This document shows, piece after piece, positions 1 through 8,108 of a stretch of DNA of 20,207 nt. This stretch comes from a virus. The notes beneath the pieces were generated by a model. That model ran no database searches. It saw nothing but the letters and a program-made list of their open reading frames with translations, and had not been told where the DNA came from. The DNA is taken from the IMG/VR virus record IMGVR_UViG_3300036719_003112, positions 1 through 20,207 of that record; one strand, written 5' to 3'. The number at the start of each line of letters is the position of its first letter. The stretch's first letter is position 1. The position numbers were made by a program, and so were the translations under genes.

Positions 1-380
1 CTTGAAGAAACACCACAAGTAACATCGTTTTCAATAAAGTTTTTTACTATTTGTCCGTAAGGAGTATCTAAGATCAAAGCTTTACCGTAAAAAGTATTGC
101 CATCTTCTGCAAGAGAAACGATCTTATGACTAACTCTCTCTAAGTTTATTGTTGGTGTATCTGGATGTCCAAGCTCACCTAATGCGCGGTTCTGAGAAAC
201 GAATTCTTCGTTGTATCTTCGAACTTCGTTACGTAACGTTTTCATTTCATACATTCTGTTATTTTTATTAATAGCGTCACCAACTAAAAATGTGCCTTCA
301 ATGTAAAGTTTTTTGTTGCCATTTTCTGTGGCTTCACTAATATACTTTACATTTTCTACGGTTTCTCTAATTAATTTCAT
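1..380 (-). CDS. 21: Prohead core protease, T4 gp21-like (partial, N-terminal part)
   Basis: Serine protease that processes scaffold and capsid proteins during T4-type prohead maturation. I read this partial frame directly: ATG at 378-380, then 127 residues open to the left window edge. The N-terminus reads MKLIRE. Two active-site regions of the family are visible: GELGHP with the probable catalytic His at residue 72, and GVSSR at residues 123-127 with the probable catalytic Ser at the very edge. The rest, including the third catalytic residue, is outside the window. The start has a good Shine-Dalgarno (AGGA, about 7 bases upstream) and lies 1 base after the stop of the preceding gene, so it is probably co-transcribed with it. 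The position after gp20 and head-core genes matches T4 synteny (20-67-68-21). High confidence in the family. Confidence 0.9.
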   Translation of the reverse strand, partial: MKLIRETVENVKYISEATENGNKKLYIEGTFLVGDAINKNNRMYEMKTLRNEVRRYNEEFVSQNRALGELGHPDTPTINLERVSHKIVSLAEDGNTFYGKALILDTPYGQIVKNFIENDVTCGVSS

Positions 381-381
381 T

Positions 382-753
382 TTACATTCCTGTTAAAGCT
401 GGTGAATAGGTAGTAACTTTACTTACAACTAAAATAAGTGTTCCACCAGAACCAGAATTTGTTATGTGAATATTTGATGACGAACTATTTGCGATGGCAA
501 TATCGTATTGGGCTAAAGGCCAATCGCAATTACCACCACCTGTTAAATCTAATACTAATTCACCACTAGTATTATCGCCTCTATAAACTTTCCAGGCAAC
601 ATCTGATTGTGACATTACATGTGATATAGAAGCATTAGTAACAGTTTCGTCAGCACCTACTGATAAAGCTGAAAGTGTAATTGTGGTAGCAGTATTACCT
701 ACTACACGAATCACTGATTTGCTTCTTTTATTATTTACGATTTCGTATGGCAT
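382..753 (-). CDS. Small beta-rich phage protein of unknown function between gp68-like and gp21
   Basis: A 123-residue protein with no function I recognise. It begins MPYEIVNNKRSKS and is dominated by short alternating Val/Thr/Ser/Ile stretches (for example TATTITLSAL and GTLILVVSKV) with Gly/Asn/Ser turns, so a compact beta-sandwich is likely. There is no signal peptide or membrane segment. It starts 1 base after the stop of the gp68-like gene and ends 1 base before the start of gp21. In T4, gene 68 is followed directly by 21, so this is an extra gene in the head-assembly block. A head decoration, head-completion or minor virion protein is a guess from position only. Confidence 0.75.
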   Translation of the reverse strand: MPYEIVNNKRSKSVIRVVGNTATTITLSALSVGADETVTNASISHVMSQSDVAWKVYRGDNTSGELVLDLTGGGNCDWPLAQYDIAIANSSSSNIHITNSGSGGTLILVVSKVTTYSPALTGM

Positions 754-754
754 T

Positions 755-1201
755 TTATCTTAGTCCCATTGATGCACGCCTACGCATTGACATCTTTCTT
801 TTCAATAACGTGCGGCGTAATTTAGCTCTTCTAGTTGTTTTCCAAGAACGTTTTAACAAACGTGCTTTTCTAATTCTTTCTATTGCAGGTATTCTTTTTA
901 CAGTGTTACCAGACATTCTGTAACCTTTGATACCAGAACGTCTTACATTTTTCTGTACAACTATTTTACCTTTTTTGTTTCTACGTATTCTACGACGAAT
1001 CTTTTGTATTCTACCCATCTTGATGATGTTTGGGTTTCTTCTTTTTACAGCTTCAAGTAAATCTTCTTCTTCGAAAAAAGATTCTTTAACTACTTCTCTT
1101 TCTTCATTTAATTTTTCTTCTATTTTTTGAAGCATTAAATTTTCAAAGCATTTTTTTGCTTCGATAACTTTGCTTTCTAAAATTAAATTTATTAAATTCA
1201 T
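755..1201 (-). CDS. Putative prohead core protein, gp68-like
   Basis: A 148-residue protein with an unusual charge split. Residues 1-60 are helical and acidic, with several Glu-rich runs (EEKLNEER, FFEEEDLL). Residues 61-148 are extremely rich in Arg and Lys, including IRRRIRRNKKGK and MSMRRRASMGLR at the C-terminus. It lies between the portal/gp67-like genes and gp21, the slot of T4 gene 68, whose product is a minor prohead-core protein of similar size (141 residues) as I recall it. The call rests on position, length and basic character; I did not align it. The ATG overlaps the TGA of the upstream gene (ATGA), implying translational coupling. The basic tail could bind DNA or the acidic gp67-like protein. 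Confidence 0.6.
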   Translation of the reverse strand: MNLINLILESKVIEAKKCFENLMLQKIEEKLNEEREVVKESFFEEEDLLEAVKRRNPNIIKMGRIQKIRRRIRRNKKGKIVVQKNVRRSGIKGYRMSGNTVKRIPAIERIRKARLLKRSWKTTRRAKLRRTLLKRKMSMRRRASMGLR

Positions 1202-2007
1202 TTTACTTTACTGAAAGCAAAAGATGCTACCTTTTCGAAGTGAGCAGGAGATTTATGTACCATATCTGCCAACTTTTTCTTATTCTCATCATTTACAGCT
1301 TTATGTACTTGTGTAATTGCTGAAGCTGTATAATGATCCACTTTTCTTGTTTGACCGTTAGCAAATTTTACCGACTGTGCTTGTTTACCAGAAACAATTT
1401 TATGCAACGTGTCCATAACTGCTTCTTCTAATTCAACTTCTTCAGATTGCAACACGGAATCAACACCTGCACCGTAAGGTATTGTAAAGTGTTTATCTAA
1501 CTTAGAGTTATAATAAAGAGCAACCTTAGTTTTGTCTGGGTAAATACGAATTGCTTTTCTTTTTAACATTAACATAACAGGAGGATCTTCTGTTGAAGCT
1601 TTAGAATCTGCTTCAATAATAGTTTCTTCTTTTACTTCTTTTTCTTTCTCACCAACTGTAATACGATGAGCTTTTACTTTTCTACCAGAAGAACTTATTT
1701 TAAAGTCAGAAGTGTCAATTACACCTTCATTAATCTCTTCAGATTCTTCACGAACAGCTTGTCTAGTTCTTTGAAATATTTGTTTATTATTGGTAATTAA
1801 ATCTACCATTTTATTAAACAAGTTTTGAAGAATCATCTTATCAGCATTATTAAACTGGGGGCGATCATCTTGCATCTTATCTAAAATACGATGTATTCTT
1901 TGTAACTGTGCTTTATTTGCCAAACCAGCTCGAACTAAAACATCAAACTTAGAATAGTCTGATTTTTCTTCTTCCACTAAGTTTTTAAACTCGTTTAAAG
2001 ATTTCAT
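1198..2007 (-). CDS. Head-core region protein of unknown function (possible scaffold component)
   Basis: A 269-residue hydrophilic protein. Residues 1-100 look helical and charged (KSLNEFKNLVEEEKSDYSK at the N-terminus). Residues 101-145 are Glu/Lys-rich and probably flexible. Residues 150-190 form a short beta-rich section (AIRIYPDKTKVALYYNSKL). Residues 195-269 form a separate module (DTLHKIVSGKQ, SVKFANGQTRKVDHYTASAI, ending FAFSKVK) of a type I associate with other phage structural proteins but cannot name. It lies between gp67- and gp68-like genes in the head-assembly block, which suggests a scaffold or core role. The start has only a weak Shine-Dalgarno and lies 11 bases after the upstream stop. 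Its TGA overlaps the next ATG. Confidence 0.65.
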   Translation of the reverse strand: MKSLNEFKNLVEEEKSDYSKFDVLVRAGLANKAQLQRIHRILDKMQDDRPQFNNADKMILQNLFNKMVDLITNNKQIFQRTRQAVREESEEINEGVIDTSDFKISSSGRKVKAHRITVGEKEKEVKEETIIEADSKASTEDPPVMLMLKRKAIRIYPDKTKVALYYNSKLDKHFTIPYGAGVDSVLQSEEVELEEAVMDTLHKIVSGKQAQSVKFANGQTRKVDHYTASAITQVHKAVNDENKKKLADMVHKSPAHFEKVASFAFSKVK

Positions 2008-2018
2008 TTACTTAACCA

Positions 2019-2441
2019 TTATTTACCATAATTTAATTTATTAGCAGCTTGATGAACACCAATTGTACGTTTTACGTAGTTTTTACCTGCGTCGCGTGCC
2101 ATTGATCTATCACCCGCATCAGGTGAACGCTTCAAGTGATCCAATTCTTGTTTACTATCCGATGCTTGGTCACCAGCTTTTCTTATATAACTTTTTAAAG
2201 TTGATTTAGATAATTCGTCAAGTTGTTCACCGTCATGTTCTACATCTTCTGCATAAGATTCTTCATCGTCAGTAATCTCTTCGAAACTTTCTTGTTGCCC
2301 ACCAAAAAGAGACCTTGCAAGTTCTTTCTTTTGATTATCAATATTCTCAAAAGCTTTTGCTGAAAGAATATCGTTTAAACTTTCTTTTGCGGTTGAAGCA
2401 TTACCTGCAACAACATCATCTATAAATTGTGAAATGTTCAT
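2019..2441 (-). CDS. Prohead core protein, gp67-like N-terminus with extra C-terminal module
   Basis: A 140-residue acidic protein directly downstream of the portal gene, the T4 gene 67 slot. Residues 1-48 (MNISQFIDDVVAGNASTAKE onwards) resemble the N-terminus of the small T4-type core protein. Residues 51-75 are strongly acidic (EEITDDEESYAEDVEHDGE). From residue 74 an LDELSK motif opens a basic helical module ending NKLNYGK; modules of this LDELS type occur in several phage structural proteins. T4 gp67 is about 80 residues, so this one appears extended. It has a strong Shine-Dalgarno (AAAGGAGA) and a late-promoter-like site about 19 bases upstream. The gp67 assignment rests mainly on position and N-terminal character. 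Confidence 0.65.
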   Translation of the reverse strand: MNISQFIDDVVAGNASTAKESLNDILSAKAFENIDNQKKELARSLFGGQQESFEEITDDEESYAEDVEHDGEQLDELSKSTLKSYIRKAGDQASDSKQELDHLKRSPDAGDRSMARDAGKNYVKRTIGVHQAANKLNYGK

Positions 2442-2452
2442 ATTTTTCTCCT

Positions 2453-4111
2453 TTATCGTCTATTTAGTATTGATGAATACCTATCCGTTTCAGCGTCCAA
2501 TTCTGGAGTTGGCGATTCGGAATTTCTATCGTCAATAGTATTATCTACTGGTGGGTATTCATCTGGTGAAGGAGGTGGAGGTTCGGCTTGACCCATTGTT
2601 GGTCCACCTAAACCTTGTTCATCTTCTTGATCTATTTGTTTTTGCATGTCAGAAATTTCTTCATCCGTCATTTGAAGAATTTTCTTCTTTACAAATTCGT
2701 GTGAAAAATATTTGCCAATGTAAGGATCAACCATACCAACCATTTGCAATCTGTTTTGTAAGAGTTCAGATTCTCTTAGTTCAGTAAAGTTATTATCTTT
2801 TTTAAAGTCGTAGATAATTAACTCTTTAAAATCATTCCATTCTTCGGATGTACAAATACCTTTTAAGATTAATTGTAACCCTAGAGCTTCAGTAAACATT
2901 TGTGAAAACTTATTACGAAGTCTTTGAATAAATTTTGCAAATTTTAATTCATCACGGGTAATTTCTTGACTTCTTCCTAGTCCTGCAAAACCACCACCAG
3001 TTTGTTCATCTAATCTGGAAAGTGGTACATTTAATGAGTTGAGAAGTTTCTTTTGGAAATACTTAACATCTTCTAGTTCACCTAGATTCTGACCTGCTGG
3101 CAATGTAGTAATTTCTGTACCTTTACCACCTTCACGGCGAGGCAACCAGAAATCTTCTAACATTGACATGTGTTTGCGATCATCACGTAATTCACCAGTA
3201 GAAGCATCATATACCATTTTGTTACGATACTTAACCATAACATCACGTAGGTACTGTTCTGCTTTACCTTTTGGCAAGTTACCTACGTCGATGTAAAAAA
3301 TTCTACGTTCTGGTGCTCTTGAAATACGGTAAATAACTACAGCATCTTCAATCATACGAAGTTGATTTAATGGCTTAATTACTTTATGTAAGAATGAAAT
3401 TACAAAAGTATTTTTTGCATCCATTATACCAGAATTAATATTGATGATTGAATCTGGAGATATTCTTAAACCAGGACTGGTTGATGCGGTGTAATTTTGA
3501 GTTGTAGTGCCTTTATCATTATACACATAGTATTCAGCAGTAGATAGAATTACTTGTGCTCCAGTTTTTGGATCTCTACCTGTTTTTACTTCACGAACTT
3601 TTCTAATTTTTCTTGGGTCAATATAACGTAATTCTTGAATACCTTCTTTAGGATTCTTTTCATTAACTATAATGTGATAGTACATTCTACCATCGATGTA
3701 CCATCTTTTGAATAAATCGGAAGCTAAATTAGAGAAGTTTAGAAGAGTTAGTACTTTATCAAATTCTTCTATTATTTTTTTCTTAATTGATTCAGTTGTT
3801 TTTAATTTGTCAAGATTAATATCAACAACTTTTTTATCGGAAGAATATGTAATTGCTTCGTTGACAATTTCGTCAATTGCTTTTTCTAGTTCTGGATGAT
3901 TTGCCATCTCACGATAACGAGTTATAAGTTCTAATTCGTTTCGTATCGAACCTTCTAGATCAACATATGTACCGTAATAGGCATTACTAGTAATGGTAAC
4001 GGCACCATCATCTAAAGCTTGGGTTGGAAGTGTAAAGGAAGCTTGTTCAGGTTTTTCGACCTGAACAATGTCCTTTTTACCTAAAGTAAATCCAAATAAT
4101 TTTATAGCCAA
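2453..4111 (-). CDS. 20: Portal vertex protein, T4 gp20-like
   Basis: Forms the dodecameric portal through which DNA is packaged and to which the neck and tail attach. The protein is 552 residues; T4 gp20 is 524. Family-typical segments include the N-terminal IKLFGFTLGKK, the clip/stem region around DGRMYYHIIV and ELRYIDPRKIRKVREV, and the conserved RRIFYIDVGNLPKGKAEQYL and FWLPRREGGKGTEITTLPAG segments. The C-terminus is acidic and Pro-rich (QAEPPPPSPDEYPP). The start at 4109-4111 is TTG, not ATG. It is supported by the family-like N-terminus and by AGGA 9 bases upstream. A perfect hairpin separates it from the tube gene, so it may be expressed at a lower level than sheath and tube, in line with 12 copies per virion. 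Confidence 0.96.
   Translation of the reverse strand: MAIKLFGFTLGKKDIVQVEKPEQASFTLPTQALDDGAVTITSNAYYGTYVDLEGSIRNELELITRYREMANHPELEKAIDEIVNEAITYSSDKKVVDINLDKLKTTESIKKKIIEEFDKVLTLLNFSNLASDLFKRWYIDGRMYYHIIVNEKNPKEGIQELRYIDPRKIRKVREVKTGRDPKTGAQVILSTAEYYVYNDKGTTTQNYTASTSPGLRISPDSIININSGIMDAKNTFVISFLHKVIKPLNQLRMIEDAVVIYRISRAPERRIFYIDVGNLPKGKAEQYLRDVMVKYRNKMVYDASTGELRDDRKHMSMLEDFWLPRREGGKGTEITTLPAGQNLGELEDVKYFQKKLLNSLNVPLSRLDEQTGGGFAGLGRSQEITRDELKFAKFIQRLRNKFSQMFTEALGLQLILKGICTSEEWNDFKELIIYDFKKDNNFTELRESELLQNRLQMVGMVDPYIGKYFSHEFVKKKILQMTDEEISDMQKQIDQEDEQGLGGPTMGQAEPPPPSPDEYPPVDNTIDDRNSESPTPELDAETDRYSSILNRR
2459..2468 (-). promoter_or_regulatory. Late promoter-like site before gp67-like gene
   Basis: The minus strand reads ACTAAATAGA, overlapping the last codons of the portal gene and about 19 bases before the ATG of the gp67-like gene. 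It deviates from TATAAATA at the 5' end but shares TAAATAGA with the sites before dps, gp18 and gp19. Weaker than those. Confidence 0.4.
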
Positions 4112-4130
4112 AATTTATAATCCTATAAAA
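4111..4130 (-). promoter_or_regulatory. Ribosome binding site deciding the TTG start of the portal gene
   Basis: Read on the minus strand, AGGA is followed by TTATAAATT and then TTG. The 9-base spacing is suitable for initiation at TTG, and no in-frame ATG lies close downstream that would preserve the family-typical N-terminus. The spacer contains TATAAAT, but it is too close to the start codon to serve this gene as a late promoter. Confidence 0.6.
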
Positions 4131-4156
4131 GGAGAAAGAGCGATGGCTCTTTCTCT
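4131..4156 (-). terminator. Hairpin after tail tube gene; probable terminator or processing stem
   Basis: Perfect inverted repeat, GAGAAAGAGC at 4132-4141 and GCTCTTTCTC at 4146-4155, with a 4-base loop. On the minus strand the stem lies 2 bases past the tube stop codon and is followed by CTTTTATA, a weak T-tract. It fits a partial intrinsic terminator or an mRNA 3'-end stabiliser between the abundant tail transcripts and the portal gene. The repeat itself is certain; its function is inferred. Confidence 0.65.
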
Positions 4157-4157
4157 A

Positions 4158-4703
4158 TCAAACCACAGCATCTTCAGCTGATTCCCACCACTGATAAGTA
4201 AGAGTCACTGAAAATTCTTCAATTGTATCATTAGCACCCCAATCAACATCGATTGGAGTTATATCTGATGGGAATAAACCAATAAACTTATACTTCTTCA
4301 AAACATCACCATTTTTTGCAAACTGTCTTACTTCACCATCTACAGAATATGATGAAGGTGTTTGCGCTAAAGGTGTACGAACATTAAGACTATGACTATT
4401 GATGCCATTCATCCATCTTTCAAACGCATTACGAATAATAAAATCTTCATCATTAATAACAGTAATTGTCCAATCAGCAAATGTTCTATTGCCCACAAAT
4501 TTTAATTCACGACCAAAATACTGCACAGGAACAATACCAAGAGTTGAACCTGGTAATTGTGCCGTTTTACACATAAACGATAATTTTGTTTGTGCATTTC
4601 CTGGCGATGAAAAAGAAGGAAAGGGCATAGTAACCTCAAAGAGGTTTGGTCTTGCCCCATCTCCTTGCATCTGAGAGCGGAATTCGTTAATGTTAAATGC
4701 CAT
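4158..4703 (-). CDS. 19: Tail tube protein, T4 gp19-like
   Basis: Major subunit of the inner tail tube, polymerising as hexamer rings inside the sheath. The protein is 181 residues; T4 gp19 is 163. It begins MAFNINEFRSQMQGDGARPN and contains the typical NLFEVTMPFP, TAQLPGSTLG, VQYFGRELKFVGNRTFADW and DEDFIIRNAFERWMNGINSH segments of the T4 tube family. A strong Shine-Dalgarno (AGGAGA) precedes the ATG. A late-promoter-like AATAAATAGAG overlaps the stop codon of the sheath gene upstream, so the tube gene may have its own promoter as well as readthrough from gp18. A perfect hairpin follows its stop. Confidence 0.95.
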   Translation of the reverse strand: MAFNINEFRSQMQGDGARPNLFEVTMPFPSFSSPGNAQTKLSFMCKTAQLPGSTLGIVPVQYFGRELKFVGNRTFADWTITVINDEDFIIRNAFERWMNGINSHSLNVRTPLAQTPSSYSVDGEVRQFAKNGDVLKKYKFIGLFPSDITPIDVDWGANDTIEEFSVTLTYQWWESAEDAVV

Positions 4704-4721
4704 TTAAATTTCTCCTATCTC

Positions 4722-4731
4722 TCTATTTATT
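4722..4731 (-). promoter_or_regulatory. T4-type late promoter-like site before tail tube gene
   Basis: The minus strand reads AATAAATAGA, one mismatch from the T4 late consensus TATAAATA. It overlaps the sheath stop codon and lies about 20 bases before the tube ATG. The ten bases ATAAATAGAG are identical to those before the dps gene. Confidence 0.6.
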
Positions 4732-6421
4732 AGAATGATCCAACCACTTCATTGAACGATACGCCTGTACGTACTGCAACGAAGTTAAGTTGAATAAAGT
4801 TGATCGAACGTGCTGGTTTAATATAAATGTCGCCAACAAATTCGTTACGATCAATTACTTCTGGTGTATTATTTGTTGTATCACATACGACACGATAGTC
4901 GAAAATACCACGACGACCCTGAACATCACGTAAGAATGGTTCTACAAGGTTTACAAACTGCGCTCTTGTAAATTCATCATTGAATTCAAACAACGAAGAG
5001 CGAGCTGCTCTTGAAATAGACTTTTCAAGTACAATAAAGAGGCGGCGAACATTAATTCTATCAAATGCAGAAGGCTTAGATAACAAAGTTTTGTCACCAT
5101 ATAAAACCGTACCTTCTCCTGGGAAAGTAACTACAGGATTAATACCAAGTTTATACAAACTATCTCTTTCGGATTTTGTAGGATTCCAAGATAGTTTTAC
5201 AACATTCTTAATTTGACCTCTGTTAAATCCTGCTGGTGAGAACCATGGATCTCTTTCGATATCGGTTCTAGCGCAAAGTCCAGCAATATCTCCATTTAAT
5301 GGAATCCAGCGATAAACATCATTATACTTATCGTACTGATATTTCCAACCTGAATCCATAACAGCAAAAGAAGAAGAGTTAAATGTATTTCTTAATGTTG
5401 TAATATCAGCAACTTCATTTCCAGAATTGTTTACACAATCCGATTGTTCTGGTGATAAGAAAATTAAACAATCTTTTCTATTTTCTGCCATAGCAGTTAA
5501 ATGATCTGGAACTGTATCGCCTACAACTGAACCAGACATGATTAATGAAACATCAACCGCATCAGGATTATCGAACGAGTCATAAGAGGAAGTTAAGTTA
5601 CCTGCTGAAGGAGCACTATCGATACCTCCACTCAATACATAATCCGTTGCTGATAGTAAATCGTAAGCTCTATCTGGTTCGTTTGCTATTATATACTCAG
5701 TACTTCTTCCCCAATTGGTACCAGAAACAGGGTGTGATGTCCACCAAATCCATTTTGATCTTGTGTTTAAAACATCTTTGTAATAATTTGTTGTACCGTC
5801 AGAATTTTTTGCATCACTTGCTTTTGATACAAAATCAAACTTTTCTAGTATAGTATTAGCTGTACCACTAATTTTACCTGTAGTATCAATGACGACAATA
5901 TGTATTTCATCTCCAGTAACACCTTTTGAAGTGGCATAAGAAGAGGTATTTGCATTAGAACTAAACACATTTTGATATTGCCATGTACTTAATATAGCAA
6001 CGTTTGAATCGCACATAGAAACTTTTAATGAATTTCCTAATGAACCTGGAAACTTTGCTGCAAACAAAATTGATTCTGAACCTGATGAATGATTTTGTTC
6101 ATAATCGGTTCTATTATCAATTCTTACAGGCGTGCCACTTGTTGTAGCGTTATTAGCAGTTGACCCTGCTGAACGAACGATGCGTAGATCGTTTGAATAC
6201 GATAAAAAGTTTGCGGCAGTGAAGAATGAGGTGTATGTGTTGCTGTCTGGTTTACCAAATCTTTCTACTAGTTGAACTTCATTATTAATAGTTACAATTT
6301 CATCCACTGGTCCCCAGTTGAAATTACCGGCAAAACCACCAACAGTAGTAGCCACAGAAGGTACAACAGTTGTTAAATCAACTTCTGAGACATTCACACC
6401 TGGTGATAGTTGAAAAGCCAT
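4730..6421 (-). CDS. 18: Contractile tail sheath protein, T4 gp18-like
   Basis: Subunit of the contractile sheath surrounding the tail tube. The protein is 563 residues; T4 gp18 is 659, so surface domains are shorter here. The N-terminus (FQLSPGVNVSEVDLTTVVPS, GGFAGNFNWGP) and the C-terminal core (DINVRRLFIVLEKSISRAAR-like segment near residues 455-475, SLFEFNDEFTRAQFV, DYRVVCDTTNNTPEVIDRNE, RSINFIQLNFVAVRTGV) are characteristic of the sheath family. Residues about 90-340 form the variable surface region. It has a strong Shine-Dalgarno (AAAGGAGA) and a late-promoter-like site 44 bases upstream. With gp19 it probably forms a highly expressed late unit. Confidence 0.96.
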   Translation of the reverse strand: MAFQLSPGVNVSEVDLTTVVPSVATTVGGFAGNFNWGPVDEIVTINNEVQLVERFGKPDSNTYTSFFTAANFLSYSNDLRIVRSAGSTANNATTSGTPVRIDNRTDYEQNHSSGSESILFAAKFPGSLGNSLKVSMCDSNVAILSTWQYQNVFSSNANTSSYATSKGVTGDEIHIVVIDTTGKISGTANTILEKFDFVSKASDAKNSDGTTNYYKDVLNTRSKWIWWTSHPVSGTNWGRSTEYIIANEPDRAYDLLSATDYVLSGGIDSAPSAGNLTSSYDSFDNPDAVDVSLIMSGSVVGDTVPDHLTAMAENRKDCLIFLSPEQSDCVNNSGNEVADITTLRNTFNSSSFAVMDSGWKYQYDKYNDVYRWIPLNGDIAGLCARTDIERDPWFSPAGFNRGQIKNVVKLSWNPTKSERDSLYKLGINPVVTFPGEGTVLYGDKTLLSKPSAFDRINVRRLFIVLEKSISRAARSSLFEFNDEFTRAQFVNLVEPFLRDVQGRRGIFDYRVVCDTTNNTPEVIDRNEFVGDIYIKPARSINFIQLNFVAVRTGVSFNEVVGSF

Positions 6422-6463
6422 TTTTAAATCTCCTTTTTTCAGGCTGAATAAATTCTTTTATTG

Positions 6464-6473
6464 TCTATTTATG
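6464..6473 (-). promoter_or_regulatory. T4-type late promoter-like site before tail sheath gene
   Basis: The minus strand reads CATAAATAGA, one mismatch from TATAAATA, in the 55-base gap between gp17 and gp18. It begins 3 bases after the gp17 stop codon and lies about 44 bases before the gp18 ATG. It shares TAAATAGA with three other intergenic sites in the window. Confidence 0.6.
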
Positions 6474-6476
6474 TTT

Positions 6477-8108
6477 TTAGAAACTTGAGGATATATACCC
6501 TCTACCTTCTATGGCGGACCACACATCGCCAGAAGAATCAACGACAGGTTCTGGTCTTCCATCATCGATAATACCTACAGGTAGTAATTGTTCCTCACCT
6601 AACATGTCGTTTTCTTCAAGTAAAACTTTACGAATATCGATATTTGTGGCTTCTTTGAAATAGGATTGTGCCGTTAACCAGGCAAAAAGAACTAATCCCA
6701 TCACCAAATCATCGTTATTGCCTTCTTCGGCAGCATAACTATCTTTCTGACGAACAAAAGTATTTAATTCAGCAATCGTATCAAAATCGTTGATAATTAA
6801 CTTATCACTTTCTACTAGAGTTTTCAAGTTAGCGCAACCAATTTTTTTGACTGTTTTGGTAGTTTTAACACCAAAATTTGCAGATCGTTTAAAACCACCA
6901 GAAATTGTCTGACCTTTAATGTGGTGATGGTCGATTTTATAGACATTTTCATACTCTAAATCATAATGCATAATATCAACCACTTGTTGACCTACATTGT
7001 TCGTTTCAATTAGTACGAAAGCTTCATTATATTTCTTGGCCAATGAGTAGATTACTGTTGGAAAAAATAACAAAGGTAGTTTATTGTTACGATACTTGGC
7101 AACCTGTTTGTATGGAACTTCTGAAACATCTATAACATTGATTGTCGAATAGTCTCTTTCCACACCTTCTGAACAATCTACCGTACAAATATAAAGTCGG
7201 TTTGGTTGCGGTTTTTGGTAAATGTCCAAACCTTCTTCAGACTCAATCGGATTAAAGAATGCTAGAGACCTTAATTTTACACCAGAAACCAACGTTGCTG
7301 AAGAACCAATAAATTCAGTTTCAAACTCAACCCTAAATTGTTCTTCAGAAGTATTACGTATCGTTTCTTCTTTCCACTTTTCATCTCGACCTGGAACCAT
7401 CGACCAATGAACTTCAACCGGCACATAAGTTGAACGTTTCTCAATTGCATCTGTCCACATTTTGTAGAATAGATTCAAACCATTCGGAGTAGAAACAATA
7501 ATAACCTTAGATGTTTGTCCAGATGAGATAACAGGATATGTAGATTGAAAGAAATCTAATGCCATGTTATGTTGAACGAAAGCAAATTCATCCAAAAAAA
7601 TCAAGTTGTAAGAACCACCTCGAACACCAGCCGCAGAAGTCGCATACGCAAATATTTTAGAACCATTTTCAAGTTCTATATTTCTTTTGTTCCAAACAAT
7701 AATGCCTTGTTGCAACCAAATAGGTAGATATTCATAAGCCTTCTGTAATCTAGAAAGAATTTCTTGGGCTAATTGACCTTTGTTGGCCAATATTGCGATT
7801 GAATATTCTTCTTGAAATAAAACACACCACAACATGTAACCAACCGTTGTGGTAGTTTTACCTACCTGTCGAGGCATTTTTGCAATCGAGAAACGATTAC
7901 TGTGAAAAGATTTGACCATTTCTTCTTGAAATGGCCACATATCAAATGGTACAAGACCTTTATCGACGTTTACAATCTTAACATAAGTTCTTATAAAATA
8001 TACAGGATCTTCAATACAACGAGCTAATTCTACGGCTTGTTCTTCCGTATACTGTATTTCTATACCAACTTTTTTTAATCGTTCATTACCAAGATAACCG
8101 TCATTCAT
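6477..8108 (-). CDS. 17: Terminase large subunit (packaging ATPase and nuclease), T4 gp17-like
   Basis: Motor that translocates DNA into the prohead and cuts concatemers. The protein is 543 residues; T4 gp17 is 610. ATPase domain: Walker A MPRQVGKTT at residues 78-86, Walker B LIFLDE ending at D173-E174, and coupling motif STPNG at 206-210. Nuclease domain of RNase H fold: acidic residues D311 (TVDCSEG), E368 (LIETN) and D467 (NNDDLV), matching the three-acid pattern of the family. All catalytic residues are present, so it appears functional. The ATG follows the dps stop codon directly (TAA-ATG) with no clear Shine-Dalgarno, suggesting translation coupled to dps. Unlike T4, the small subunit gene is about 10 kb away. 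Confidence 0.97.
   Translation of the reverse strand: MNDGYLGNERLKKVGIEIQYTEEQAVELARCIEDPVYFIRTYVKIVNVDKGLVPFDMWPFQEEMVKSFHSNRFSIAKMPRQVGKTTTTVGYMLWCVLFQEEYSIAILANKGQLAQEILSRLQKAYEYLPIWLQQGIIVWNKRNIELENGSKIFAYATSAAGVRGGSYNLIFLDEFAFVQHNMALDFFQSTYPVISSGQTSKVIIVSTPNGLNLFYKMWTDAIEKRSTYVPVEVHWSMVPGRDEKWKEETIRNTSEEQFRVEFETEFIGSSATLVSGVKLRSLAFFNPIESEEGLDIYQKPQPNRLYICTVDCSEGVERDYSTINVIDVSEVPYKQVAKYRNNKLPLLFFPTVIYSLAKKYNEAFVLIETNNVGQQVVDIMHYDLEYENVYKIDHHHIKGQTISGGFKRSANFGVKTTKTVKKIGCANLKTLVESDKLIINDFDTIAELNTFVRQKDSYAAEEGNNDDLVMGLVLFAWLTAQSYFKEATNIDIRKVLLEENDMLGEEQLLPVGIIDDGRPEPVVDSSGDVWSAIEGRGYISSSF

Noticed and set aside
927-1130. Plus-strand frame with apparent membrane-like composition
   Set aside because: Its Phe/Leu-rich sequence is the reverse complement of Arg/Lys/Glu codons in the gp68-like gene, an expected artefact.
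5545-5853. Plus-strand open frame of 102 residues opposite the sheath gene
   Set aside because: Sits within the strongly supported gp18 gene and has no recognisable protein character.
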